A stretch of DNA of 64,000 nucleotides from assembly GCA_034766995.1 (NCBI GenBank), contig CM068314.1, positions 17,016,201 to 17,080,200 of the forward strand, given 5' to 3'. The stretch comes from Acanthacorydalis orientalis (lineage: Eukaryota > Arthropoda > Insecta > Megaloptera > Corydalidae). The notes beneath the pieces are model-generated. The model did no database searches. It was not told the DNA's origin and saw only the letters and a list, made by a program, of their open reading frames with translations. This document shows, piece after piece, positions 25,026 through 37,667 of this stretch. How positions within the stretch are numbered: position 1 is the first letter of the stretch; each line of letters opens with the position of its first letter. Position numbers and translations under genes: made by a program.

Positions 25026-25763
25026 CAAGAAATATGATACTTTAAAACAATGAAATGAATATAACAACAATGTAATTACTTATCTCAAATGATTTAAAAT
25101 GTAATTGAGAAATTATTTATCTCCTTGTTTTATTTAAGTTGCATTACTTAAAAAAATATTAAATTTTTAATTTCAGATTATTTATGTAATAATAATTACT
25201 TTCATGAAATTATTTCGACCGTACATGTTTCTTTCATGATTATTGTACTCTGTTTTTCTTTCGAATCTTTACAATTTATAATAAAAACAAAAAGAGAAAT
25301 AAAAGAAATAATAAAAAAACAAAGCGTATGGATATACACATCTGTTAACTAAAACTTAGTCAAGAATCAGATATTATTTTTTAAATTGTTCCCGTCTTAG
25401 AGAAGATAGTAATATATAGAAAACATGGAGTTACAATAAAATAATATAAAAGGAACTTAATTGACAACACTATAAAAAATTATTAACCACATGAAACACA
25501 TATGTTTATTTAAATAGTAATTCTTTTAAAATTAGATTCAACTCAGATTAGACATTTTGTTAGCTAACATAAAGGGCTGTTCTAAAATTACACATTGATA
25601 TATTTTGAATAAATGTCGTATTTGGTTTCAATTAAAAATATAAATAAATATACGGTTTGTATCTTTATTTATTTTAATTAATTAATCTCCTAGCTCAAAG
25701 AGAATTATATTTTTGTAAATTTAAAATTTTATATGCTAATAAGCAACGGAAAGTTTCATAAAC

Positions 25764-25892
25764 CAATTTTTCACTCATCCACAAAGTATTTTTCTGATTG
25801 ATCTGGAAATGTTTAATAATTAATTATAGATCTGTTTTGATAGTTGTTTTATGCACATTTGGATGGCAATGCTCAGAACGATAAGGTACAGA
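25764..25892 (-). mobile_element. MITE-like family copy H
   Basis: CAATTTTTCACTCATCCACA (inner terminal repeat), then GTTTAATAATTAATTATAGA, TTTTGATAGTTGTTTTATGC, and the reversed core ATGCTCAGAACGATAAGG. Confidence 0.55.
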
Positions 25893-25899
25893 AAAAAAT

Positions 25900-26945
25900 A
25901 TATTTATAATAAAATCGCAGTGTAGAAACTATATTGTGACAAGAAAAACTGTATAAGAATGTATTTAGAAACTAAATTTAAGGAAATCGTTGCAAATATA
26001 AAATACTTATATTTATCAACAAATAAAATGAATAGACGATATTTTATCTATTTTTCTAACATTATTATATAAATATTTACTTTATTAATAAATAAGTACC
26101 AAAAATATCATATGTATAGATTTTTTAAAATGTATCAACAATTCATTATTTTTTCCATTTGTCATATATAATTAATATAATTTATAGTACAATAATTTTT
26201 TTAGTGTTATATCGTTCAAAATTAGTAAATGAATCCAATAAGAAAATAAAATGATATAATAATTTCTCTGAATTCAATTTTATATTTTTATTTCCCAATG
26301 ATATATTTTCGTTATACATTGAAAATATTTAAAATAATTCATGCAATAAATTATTTGGTTTTTCCAACATTTTATTTTAATATTTTTTTTTTGTAATTAT
26401 TCAAAATTATTCTTATTTTTCAATTACAAGTCTCTATTCGTACTTGAACGAAAATGTAAATATTAAACATTTATAATACTAATAAATACTGGAATGTAAT
26501 AAAAGATAATATTAAATAATATTTTAAAATTGATAATTTCTTTAAGCATTGCCAATAAATCAAAAGTCTTTCTTGAAATATTAAAGTAACTGAAAACAAA
26601 AATCTGTTGTTAATATTTAGTAAGTAACTTAATACGACAAATCAACCAAATATTAATTTACAACAAGTTCGTTTAAAATATAAGTAAGAAAGACCATAGT
26701 TAACTATTAAATTGAACTACTGACCAATTTATTATAAGTTTAAAACCATATTAACATACATCATTCCTCATTAAGAAATGGATCACGTGCACAAATGCTT
26801 AATGAGTTTCAGTTTTGACAGCATTGTAAACTGTTTAAAAATAAAAATGAGACAGGAAAACGTTAAAATATTTCAACAAAGGGTTGTTGTCACATTGTGA
26901 AGATAAATGTTCAGTTTAACATTTACATATACTTTATAATCAAAT
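25900..26945. other. Featureless AT-rich stretch
   Basis: No feature seen apart from a short mixed patch around 26775-26835 (GGATCACGTGCAC, containing the E-box palindrome CACGTG). Confidence 0.5.
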
Positions 26946-26947
26946 AC

Positions 26948-26949
<2 letters not shown>

Positions 26950-26994
<45 letters not shown>
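26950..26994. repeat. (TA)n microsatellite
   Basis: About 22 TA units. Confidence 0.9.
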
Positions 26995-26997
<3 letters not shown>

Positions 26998-27703
26998 GGT
27001 ACATATCAAAGTATGAATTGTAGTTCTAGTAACCTAAAACACTAATAAACATTAAAAAAAAATAAAGAAACACGCAATTGAAAACGAACAATTAATGAGA
27101 AAGGACATTAAAATTTGTGTGAAGGTAATTTATTATACAAACAGTAATTAATTTTTTCCAATATTAAACTGTTATTCAAACCCGCGATGAGATCATTATT
27201 TGATCATCTGCTTTCTTGTTCCGATTTATCTCTCATTTGTTGGAAATTTTGCAATTAACTGTAAATATCTATTTGAATAAGATATTGATTTTATCTCTTT
27301 GCGTACTCGATAACTATTTAATTTACTCTCTAATACTGTTATTCAATTAAAACATACATATATTATGTACAATTTATGAAATCTAGATCTATGATATTGT
27401 AATATTATGAGGAAGTCTCGAAATAAAATCTTAAACAAGATTTATAAAGAAACGTGTTTGAAATTTATCAATATTATATATTTTGAAATTAATGTAATGT
27501 ACATCCAATACGATTAATTAATTAAGAATATATACATATATTTAAGTATGTATATGATAACAAAAATTTTGAACATAAATCATATATATGGTAATATATA
27601 TCATAAATTCCGAAACGCTTGTATTTACTTTTTTACATAGATCTATAGAACAGTCAAGTGGATAAAGTAATGAAAAATAAAATACACGGTTATGATTAAA
27701 TTT

Positions 27704-27706
27704 ACA

Positions 27707-27738
<32 letters not shown>
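27704..27738. repeat. (TA)n microsatellite, interrupted
   Basis: Two TA runs separated by CATA. Confidence 0.85.
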
Positions 27739-28865
27739 AGTCAATAAGATCAAGAAAAAACAAACAAGCCTATTTTGAATTAGTGATAATCGAAGAAAAA
27801 CCAGTTATCTTTTTTAAGGACATAGCTCATCTATTAAAACGTATCCAACTTTACCCTCAAGAATGAATACATTACATCCTATCGATTTTCTATCTAAAAT
27901 GATACAACATTTAACTTCCACTTTGATCATAATTATTACAAGTAATTACAATAAATTACCATGTCCGTTACTAATTTGTTAAATGTTCATTTGACTACAC
28001 TTTATCAAACAAATCGAATAAAATGTAGAAATCTACACTTAGAACGCAATGAAATTATAGATAAGTTATTTTTTGTAATACTTTCATTAATCAATTATAT
28101 TTAATGTAAAAAGCGATAAAAGTTAAAATTTTATTATAGAAATATTTTTTATAGTTTAAATAACAAGTTCAAGTTCGTTTTATTAAAAGTGTCTAAACGA
28201 ACACAAATATTAGTTTTTTAAAGTATTCAGGAGTTTCGTTAATACTTTACATTATCACTTTTTCAATTTAGATACTTTACTACTTTAAATGTATACATTC
28301 AGATATATATTTTTTTGAAAAATTGAAATATAACAAGTTGAAATGTTTTGCATGGAAGTTCATAACTCTTGAATGGTTTGAGATATTAAAATATGAAATG
28401 ATGACAATGATATATGAAATTTCTAATTCCTAATCTGAATTAATATATATATTTTGTAACCGAAAAATTTGCAATTTTTATTTTGTTTACGATAAAAGAA
28501 TGTCCAATTAATCGAAAAATATTTGTTAAAAAAATTTAGCACCCTTTCTTCTTCCCACCTCCAAAGGGTTAATGATATTAACTCTAACTTTTTTATAATT
28601 TTTTTCGGATATTTCAATACATATTTTCACCATATTAAAGTGAAGATATTTCGTCCTTCCTCTGGTTATTTCATTAATAAATTTATCCCTCAATTTGTTG
28701 CATCTTTCTCACTTTTAATATTGACATCGTTACACTGATAAAAAGTATTTATAATATTTTACATATTACAAAGATTTCATTTGATTATTTTGTCCATTTT
28801 CTTTATTTAGAGATTAATAGAAATATTATGTCTTAATTATCATAATTATCACAATAAATTTCTGG

Positions 28866-29118
28866 CACTGTGGCTAAATTTATTTTCACAAATTAATTCT
28901 TTTCACTCCACAAACAAAATAACATCCTCAAAGCGCAACTATATAGAAAACCCCTTCCACCTTAGCGCTCTGAGGATTATAGCTTCGCCATTGGAATGCG
29001 TATAAGCAATAAACAAAAATGATTAATAATCTGTAATTGAACATTTTTGATTAGATATTTTTGTTACTTATGAGGTGAAAGATAAATTCATTTGTGAAAG
29101 GAATTTTAATTATCAGTT
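28866..29118 (+). mobile_element. MITE-like family copy A (best preserved, both ends)
   Basis: The left end reads CACTGTGGCTAAATTTATTT and continues TCACAAATTAATTCTTTTCACTC-like. The core is TTAGCGCTCTGAGGATTATA (about 28962-28981). Then come AATAAACAAAAATGATTAAT and AACATTTTTGATTAGATA. The right end is AGGTGAAAGATAAATTCATT, then TGTGAAAGGAATTTTAATTA. The two ends are imperfect reverse complements over roughly 40 bp. No coding capacity. A partial duplicate of the core in reverse (CATCCTCAAAGCGCAAC, about 28923-28939) lies just inside the left end. Confidence 0.7.
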
Positions 29119-29249
29119 GAGAACTGAACAAAATTGTTTTTTTTTTTCAAAAAAAAAAGAAAATTATAGAAAGAATAAATATACTATGCATTGAAATGTT
29201 ATTCAAATACAGCCCTGTTAAAATTATGGACTTTAATTTACTGAATGTA

Positions 29250-29580
29250 TATACTCATCCACAGCCGTACATATAAATTTAGATGAATCTCTCTGGAACC
29301 ATTGGTAATCCGAATTAAACAACCCCGCATTTTATTTCTAACAAATGGCCAGTAGTTCTCTATTGAATAATGCCGACTAATGATGGCATATTGCACTATG
29401 GCGGTGTCATCTGTCGTTATGCTTCTATAGAATGATCGATTTTTCCATTCATTGGTCAGTGCAATACGCATACATAAATTCAATATAACAAAAATAAAGT
29501 GTCTACAGAATGGTCCTGGCTTGTGTGGGTGCATATAACAATCGGGAAGGATTATTGACTACATGTATCATAAATGATAA
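29250..29580. other. Compositional island, about 330 bp
   Basis: Contains TCTCTGGAACCATTGG, AACAACCCCGCATTTTAT, ATGGCGGTGTCATCTG (about 29398-29413) and CTTGTGTGGGTGCATATAAC. A 98-codon minus-strand frame covers it but shows no domain and no family resemblance. Candidate conserved non-coding block. Confidence 0.35.
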
Positions 29581-29764
29581 TATTATCGATCGTTTATGGA
29601 ATACAATATTTATACTATCTTTAATATTATTTATACACACACGCTTTGAACATTTTTTTTATTGTAAATTAATCTTCAATTGGTTTTATTACACTAATTT
29701 CATTTTAAGAAAAAGTATACTTGGAAATATACTAATTCATCAATTAATTTATGAATTGTCTTAG

Positions 29765-31020
29765 TTAAATTGAAATGTATATTCTTTTAATTTCTTTTTA
29801 TTTTTTATATTTATTTATGTATATGCATGTATGAATCGAATTCTAAGTAAAATTATTTATTTAAACTTCCTTGAAAAAATAAATATGTATTTTTTATTTA
29901 AAATAATCGCGTGTGTTTCTAATTCAGTGCAAATTTAATTATTTTCCTGTATATAATAAGTAGTAATAACTTTTAATATATTAACTTAATTAAATACTAA
30001 CTTATTTCTGTGATATAATTATTATTATAATTGATATAATAGGTGAAAAACATCATAAATCTATTATTCATTGATATAAAATCTGTATAAAAAGCTATAT
30101 GTAAATAAATGTAATTAATATGAATGTGATAATACTGACTATAAAAATGTGTTTACTTTTTATATTAGCAGATTCATTAATATACTTTTATTACATTGAC
30201 AACATTTTTAAAGTTTATTTTTTAACTCACTAGATAAAACCAAAAGGATGTATATTTCGTTGATAAAATATCACTTGTAATATATTTCAGCAACTTGAAA
30301 AATCGCTTAACTATCATATAGCTGTATATGTTCATAATATATTTTCATAAAGTGTTATGCGAAATATTTGGTGAGTTCATAAAACTTGTTACCTATTTAT
30401 TACTTAATGTTGTCACATTAACTATCAGGTTTAAATTATTATGCTAATATAAATTTAAATTGAATACAATGACACTTTCGTAATATTTTATTTAAAAAAT
30501 AAAGGAAAGAAAGTATCATAAAATGCAGGATTATTATAATTGTATGTTATTTTTATGTACATTTCTTAAAATGCTTGATAAATAACTGTACGTTTGAATA
30601 TATCAGAAATTGATTTTCAATGTTCTTTCACAAGTACATTGACAAGAATAATATCGAGTATACTTATAAAAAACGGTTATATCATTTAACATATATTTCA
30701 GGTTTTATTCTGCAGATGAATCGATCGTGTTATTCTTGTCTAGAATCAGAGAAACACTCAAATTTAACTTATAAAAGATACGTTCTATTAGGTCTTGAAT
30801 AAATATGTTTTTTTTTTTTATTAAAAAATAAACACGATAAATACACTTCTAGTCTAGGCAAATAAGTTTCAGTATTTCATATTATATACAAATAATATTG
30901 CGATGGGAACAATCTAAACTAATTTACTTAAAACATTTTAAAATTGAATATGTTAATGAAAAAGTAAACAAATTATAAAACTCCGACAAAATTTTGCTTA
31001 CAAAAGTCAAGATATAAATA
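29765..31020. other. AT-rich stretch without supported features
   Basis: Only a minor patch stands out (about 30700-30760, TCTGCAGATGAATCGATCG). Confidence 0.5.
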
Positions 31021-31043
31021 GTATAGTGTAGGTTTTATACACG

Positions 31044-31062
31044 AATATATATATATATATAT
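31044..31062. repeat. (TA)n microsatellite, short
   Basis: About nine TA units. Confidence 0.8.
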
Positions 31063-31682
31063 GAACATAACTATATTTGTATCTAAGTGTGGGTGAAACT
31101 TGTTATCAAGTGTTTGAATAAAGGGTGTATAATGTATAGAAATATTTAAAAACTGTTTTTGCAATTAAATAGTAATTTATAATAAGTATTACTCATTAGT
31201 GTCTTAAAAAATCATTGCGAATAAATTAAACAGCAATATGGCTTATAAAATAATTTAAATAAGGCGTATTTTAAGGAATCAAATGTTTTCCAAAAAGTAA
31301 ATTGATACTAGTTTTATATTATTAATTTAGTTTAAATACTTTTCTGTTTTTTTTTTTTATATACAGAATTATATTTACTATCACATAAAATATGTATATT
31401 GTTTTTTTAATATTTTATATTGATAGTGCCATAAATATTGGAAACATTTTACCTACTTCCTTGTTTTTAATAAAATAATAGCATATGTAGAAAGTTTGAA
31501 TATATTTCATATAAAAGAATTGTCAACAGTCCACATATTAACCATTGAATTACAAAAGTCTTAGGTAGATTATTTATCGAGAGAAAGTTCACCGGGCTTA
31601 AAGTATTTTAATTGTTACTAAAAAAAATCAAAAGAGATATTACTTAGAAAAATTCATATTTATAGAGCGTTATAGTTCTTAG

Positions 31683-31901
31683 CGTTGTAACTAAATTCAA
31701 TTCCATAAGTGTATTTTTCACTCATTTCACGACTCATAAAAAATTTAAATTTTCTGTACCTTGACGCTCTGACGACTACAGCATAGCCATTGAAACACAC
31801 ATAAGTAACAATCAAAATGATTAATAATCTATTATTGAATATTTTTGATCAAATATTTTTTTCAACTTTATGCGGGGAGTGAAAAACTAAATTGTGAAAA
31901 T
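31683..31901 (+). mobile_element. MITE-like family copy B (both ends)
   Basis: Left end CGTTGTAACTAAATTCAATT, then TTTTTCACTCATTTC. Core TTGACGCTCTGACGACTACA (about 31761-31780). Then AAGTAACAATCAAAATGATT, AATAATCTATTATTGAATAT and TTTTTGATCAAATATTTTTT. Right end GGGGAGTGAAAAACTAAATT, then GTGAAAATT. The middle is an imperfect palindrome centred near 31830. Confidence 0.7.
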
Positions 31902-32560
31902 TAAAATAGCATATTTTATTTCTTCATTAAATAAAATAACATTCGATATATCACTGATTTTCTATAATTAATATAATTTAAACATACAAATCATAGATCA
32001 ACATTTTAATAATTAAAAAAATATATTTTTATATATTATTGTTTCTACGTATTTCAATTTTTATTTATAAATTTATACTTTTTCTATTTATTACCATCAA
32101 TTCTTGATATTCGATTTTGACATCTATCTACAATAATTTGAATAAATATTTTTAAAATATTTTTTTTAAAAAAGTAAAAAGTAAATAATATTAATAATGT
32201 TCAGGTACATTTAAATAATTAATTTTAATTTAGTTTCAGATCCGTTAATATGTATCTAAAGATGGCACACGTACTGAAACTAGTAGTAGAAGACAGAAAC
32301 TCACTAGATTCAAAAGAACGAAGAGCGCCGGGGTAATGCATAGACAGGATCACAGGTATAAAAATAAATTATTATAAGTTTATATATATATATGTATAAT
32401 ATCTGTTTAAAAAAAAGCATAGTTACTTTCACAAATAAATATTTCGTTCCTTTCCACAAACCGCAAAAAGTCTGACAAAAAATATTTAACAATTGAACAT
32501 TTGTTAATTTTGAATGTTACTAGAGTGCATTTCGAAATCGATTTCATTATCTTCCAACAC

Positions 32561-32673
32561 TGTCACAGGTAACAATCGAAATGATCAATAATCAGTTATT
32601 GGACAATTTTGATTAAAGTGTTTGTTATGTCGAAGTGAAAAATTAATTTGTAGAAGTGAATTTATCCATAGTA
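32561..32673 (+). mobile_element. MITE-like family copy D (3' half)
   Basis: CAGGTAACAATCGAAATGAT, then CAATAATCAGTTATTGGACA, then TTTTGATTAAAGTGTTTGTT, and the right end AAGTGAAAAATTAATTTGTA followed by GAAGTGAATTTATCCATAG. The core box is missing. Confidence 0.6.
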
Positions 32674-32851
32674 AAAAACTTTATTCTAAAAGGATAAGTT
32701 GATTGAATAATTTCTTTTAATAATCATAAAAATAGGTATTAAACTTAAACATCAATAAATTATATAACATTTTTAAGCTTCGTGTACCTGTTTTAAAATT
32801 TATTAAAAAAAGTAATAAATGAATAATTTATTTTTTATAAAATCATCTATC

Positions 32852-32945
32852 TTCGCCCCCTACTCGCTAAGCTCGCCGACCCCCAGGGGCCTCCGCTTCC
32901 GATCTCTTTGCTTGCTCTCGTTAAGCGTTAACAATTGTTAAAGGA
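32852..32945. other. Very GC-rich short block
   Basis: About 90 bp of high G+C with sharp borders. It contains CGCCCCCTACTCGCTAAGC, then GACCCCCAGGGGCCTCCGC, whose CCCCAGGGG (32881-32889) is an AP-2-like palindrome. It ends AAGCGTTAACAATTG. There is no ORF and no RNA fold that I can name. It could be an inserted fragment, a CpG-rich regulatory core or a protein-binding platform. Confidence 0.4.
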
Positions 32946-33059
32946 AACATGAAAAACGAAAAAAAGATATTATGTAATTCAATTTATTTTTTGACTTTAA
33001 ATGAAACCGTGAGAATAGTGAAACTGAAAAGTAAACATATTGTAACATATTGTAAACTT

Positions 33060-33320
33060 ACTCTAAAACTTTTGTGTATAGGATATTCATAATTGATTTG
33101 TGTCCTTTTGTACACTGAAAATTGGTACCCTACTTAGATATACATCTGGAGTGGCCAACATTAAATTGTTTGTGCACGAATACTGTTTCATTGGAATCGA
33201 CGAACATGACAATTCGTGAAACATCGAAATGGTTAATGGTTAACATGGAAACGGTTAACGTGCTATTTTTAGAGTGTAGGGGGAGGGTTGTTGTGAGGAG
33301 GTGGTTAATACGAAAAAAAA
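33060..33320. other. Compositional island with GTTAAC cluster
   Basis: GTTAATGGTTAAC (33232-33244) matches the HNF1/POU-homeo consensus GTTAATnATTAAC with one mismatch. A further GTTAAC lies at 33254-33259. A G-rich run (GTAGGGGGAGGGTTGTTG, about 33278-33295) follows. A 95-codon frame crossing the island has no recognisable domain. Candidate regulatory element. Confidence 0.35.
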
Positions 33321-34439
33321 ATATGGAAATTTTACAGTGGAATTATTTTTATATATACAGACTATTATCAATATTCTTAAAAAATAGTATTAATATATCT
33401 TTCATATAAACGTTTATACTCATTAACTAAAAGTAAATAAATTTCAAAAGATAAAATATTTATCATGTTACCTTAACGATCGATAATTCACATTTTTTTA
33501 TCAATCCTGTCTATATTTCTGTATTAAATTAGATGTTATATATGCAGAATACAAGAAACACTCAAAATCGAATGATTTTTTAACTATAAATTATAAACAA
33601 ACATTCTTCGACTCTAAATAAATAATTATCATTTCTGTATTTCATATAAGTTTATTTCATTTTATAACAATAATTTCAAAACTCAACAAACATTTATTTT
33701 TTATCCGAATATTTCTTATACGATTATAATCTTTCTATCAGAAAGATATAGACATATAAATGATAAAAAAAAATAATATACACAGACTTAAAAAATCGAA
33801 ATCGGTGCTAATAATAATATACAATTATTTGTATAAATATTTCACATATTATTAATATGGATTCCGTATGACTGCTTTTTTACATGTTCAGCGATTAGTG
33901 TATGCATATAAATTATCACATAAATAACTCCATGTCGAGATGGTCGTGGTTGAATGGCTTGCACATCAATTTGATAACTAATGGATTAAGAGATTAAATG
34001 AAATTTATGTTGTCACATTTCATTAAGAAAATAATATTTTTAGATACTTAACAGTAAAGTAATTTGAAAGATTTGTGAAATAATCAACATTATAATTAAA
34101 TAATATTTTTTACAATTTTTAGCGTATTTAATTAAATAAATATATTTTATTTAAATTAAATAATTTTCTGAAATAGCTATTTACTTTTTTAATATTTTAT
34201 ATCGTTTATAATTTTACAATGATTTTAGAGAAGCGCATCTTTACATTCTATAAAAAATATTATACTGTAATTTGTCTACGGATTGAAATTATTTAAGGTA
34301 AAACAATATATGTACAATATATTCTAATAATTTAAATATTTTCTGCATAAAAGTAAATAACATTTTCTAAATCGATCATACATTTATATGTGTTTCTGTT
34401 CGAAATACAGTTATGTATAACCATTTTCGAAACCAATAT

Positions 34440-34680
34440 CATAAAAATTTAAGAATCATCACCCATCGAGGGTAGATGTACAAAAAGCACTGCAGGATGC
34501 TGTATTGGTACACGCAAAGCGTATCATGGAGAGTGAAACAGCAGAGTTGTAACGAAAGGGAAATGCACGAGTACGTAAGGGGAAATATTTGCTATCTCTG
34601 TTAAGTGTACGCTCCGTCAGATCGGTCAATATTGTACTAGACAAATTCTAAACGTGCTGCATGTGACTATAATACTGAGA
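34440..34680. other. Compositional island
   Basis: Balanced block including ATCACCCATCGAGGGTAGAT (about 34458-34477), in which ACCC and GGGT flank the centre, and GTACGCTCCGTCAGATCGG. A 61-codon minus-strand frame covers it without similarity to a known family. Confidence 0.35.
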
Positions 34681-35177
34681 AAAATTTGATTTCTTATGTT
34701 TGGTTTTTCGTGTGCATGTTACAATAATAAAACAATTCACAGTGCACGAAAGAAAAAACAATAATTTGTTCGAGATGAAAACAAACTCTTTGAGAATCAT
34801 AAGATATGAAATGTAGTTTTTATACTATTATAAAGTAAAGTACAGGTATTATATACTCACTCGTTTTTCATTCGTTGAGCATGCAATATTTCAAAAGATG
34901 CGCAAATAATAAACACTTTTATTCTTCAACAAATCAATTATGAAAGAATGTGTCTTCGTAGTTAATTTTGTTTATTTTATAGTAGCATCTCGAAGTTTTT
35001 TCAGTATACAATGAAACATCTAGAAGCGGAATAAATTTATACGAGTTTTATTTCTTAGATATATTAAAAATGATGAGTTTTCTGTATAAAAATGAAAATA
35101 TACCAATCATCTTTTAATTTAATTAAATTAAAAAATTCTATTTATAATGTTTACCAATAGAAATCAAGAAATCAATT

Positions 35178-35179
<2 letters not shown>

Positions 35180-35225
<46 letters not shown>
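35180..35225. repeat. (TA)n microsatellite
   Basis: About 22 TA units. Confidence 0.9.
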
Positions 35226-35226
<1 letters not shown>

Positions 35227-35541
35227 TGATATTAACTGTAATTGCTTTACAATTACAACCGAGTTTATAGTTTTTCAAAGAAATTAGAAAACTTATTCCA
35301 TTCGTAAAAAAGTAATGCTGTTGTAGAAAATAAAAGAAGAAACCGCTGGATTAAATAGACGAAAAATGAATTTATTTCATAAAAAAAAGAGTCTAATCAT
35401 TTAAGTATTGATTTTTTCGAAATTATATTTAACATGCTTTATTTAAAGAAGTTGTTTTTGATTCATTTTTCAAAACTGAAGTTTAAATCATTTATATGGT
35501 TTTTATAACAATTCAATAAAAATATAAAATTCAAATTGAAT

Positions 35542-35747
35542 TATTTTTTCACTTAATAAACAGCAAAAAACTTTCTAGTTAAAAATATTTATAAAAGAAT
35601 TATTAATCAATTTTCATTTTTGCTTATGAATAATTCGATACCGATGTAATTATCCTCAGAGCGCTAAATTTTAGAAAGATCTAGACATTTTCTTATCGAT
35701 TGTCTAGCGAGAGAAGAATTTATTTGTGAAAGTGAATTTAGTTATAA
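35542..35747 (-). mobile_element. MITE-like family copy G
   Basis: Reverse orientation: TTATTTTTTCACTTAAT (inner left end), TTATTAATCAATTTTCATTT, the reversed core TTATCCTCAGAGCGCTAAAT (about 35650-35669), then the well-kept right end GAATTTATTTGTGAAAGTGA followed by ATTTAGTTATAA. Confidence 0.65.
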
Positions 35748-36129
35748 ATTTTCACAACATTTCTCATGTCGATTTTTTGGCATTAATGAAATGATATTTA
35801 TTTAAAATATTATATTCTATTAAAAATAATACATATATGTATCAAAGAAAATGTATTGAAAAAAGAACTACACTTTTAAATGATTTTCTAAATCACTTCC
35901 ATTACTTTTGATTATATTTTTGTATTATTTTTAGTGTTTCCTCATATCATTCTTTCTAAACTAAAAATAAATAAAACAAGTTGTAAACGAGTAAACAAAA
36001 TATCATTGTTATTAACTCTCCAGTCTTCGTATAGTAGTTAAAATATTTTCAAATAAAAATAAATCGAAATCTAACAAATGCTAGAATGAACGTAAAACCG
36101 AGCTTTTGTATGACATTCGACTAACTCCA

Positions 36130-36425
36130 AAACTATCATTTAATCCTATTATACATCGAAGAAATCTCTTAATGGAGTCTGCGACACTAATAAGATTGAA
36201 CTAAGGGCAAAGTGTACTGAATCAGGACGCCCAGTTTCCACAACATCCGCGTCAGCATCAGACTGCGTCGAGACGTGCCGCATTCCCTTCAACTCCCTTC
36301 CTCATACAATACTTGTAACCAACGCCACCCCCTACGCCCTTTACCGTCGACGACGCGTCGCTATGCAATCTACCGTTGCACAGATCAACAAAGGGGAGAT
36401 GAATAGATTCGATTAACAGCATAAA
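36130..36425. promoter_or_regulatory. CpG-rich island, candidate enhancer or second promoter
   Basis: The second strongest composition jump in the window. It is pyrimidine-rich (CATTCCCTTCAACTCCCTTC, about 36281-36300) and CpG-rich (CCGTCGACGACGCGTCGC), with nested palindromes GTCGAC (36346-36351) and CGACGCGTCG (36351-36360). I see no donor-flanked exon, long ORF or TATA/initiator pair as clear as at 49 kb. It could be an alternative upstream promoter of the same gene, or a distal regulatory island. Confidence 0.4.
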
Positions 36426-37619
36426 GTAAATATAACTGAAACGTGGTTTTTACTACATCCAGAGCTTTTACAACATTTCCTTAATATCTTCATTGCACTT
36501 ATTTCATTCGACGGACAGTATATGTTATTTCTTGTACATTCTATACAAAAACGTTCGAACTCGTGCTATAAATATAATATTGAACTATTGATAGAAAGAG
36601 TTTGTTATTAATTGAGTGAAAGAGAGATGATACTTTCGTCTAGGCTTTGTAAGTATCTTAATTACCTAAGATATTAATATTTTGGTATTCAGTTTTTTTT
36701 CTTACTTCAGGAATTGTCCCAAAGAAATTTAATGAGGTTTCTATAGAAGTCTTTTATATTATTCTGAATGCACAGTTCTTCTCCATTTATTTACTTTCGT
36801 ATGCCTTTTATTTTTTTTTAAGTCTTGTACTTCTTATATTATTTCAACAAGTATTTTTATCTCGTTTCTTCTAAGTATTTTTATTTTGTCTGAGGGTATA
36901 CGCAGTCGAATATCTTTTATCAAGGTTCATTTCTTTTTTGTTATTTACTCGAACAATTGATTTTTTTATTGTTTTTATCTGAACTTTTGCAGTAATCTCT
37001 CTGATATTTTAACTAACCGCTGTGACATTGAGTAAGTACTACGAAATAATATGCAATTTGTATAAACGATGAAAAATAAAAACCAATATACAAGTATAAA
37101 GAAAAAAATATTGTCATATTCAACACAACATAATGAAATTATATATTCAGTATTTAATAACCATACATTTTTAGATAAGAAAAAAAAATAATATAATTAA
37201 AGAGGGTAAACTGTTGAATCACCCTTAGACCGAACTGATTTATTTATAGAAAGAACAAATGATTGACATTACTAAAACTGTCTATTTCAGAATCTTTTCC
37301 ATCATTTTATACGATCGTAATGAAACATTATTAATGACTTTTTAAGATAAAGAGTGACGTGAATAGAAAATAGTCGGTCTATGATAAAAACCCTTATCGT
37401 CGTTTTGTACATTACAGTAATTAATATAATGTCTTCAACAGATGTGACACTTTTTATCAATGAGACAGCTTTTGATGATACCATGTGTAAGTTTTATGAT
37501 AAAATACAAAGTTTATCCATCATCTTACAAGTTAAGAATCTTTTAAATGACACATTACGTATTTTTTAAATGAACCGAATGTGTATTTCAGTTTTGAAAC
37601 TTTATTCAAACATATATAG

Positions 37620-37622
<3 letters not shown>

Positions 37623-37664
<42 letters not shown>
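37623..37664. repeat. (TA)n microsatellite
   Basis: About 20 TA units. Confidence 0.9.

Positions 37665-37667
<3 letters not shown>

Noticed and set aside
29238..29534. 98-codon minus-strand frame
   Set aside because: Covers a complex patch but shows no domain; the patch is better explained as a non-coding element.
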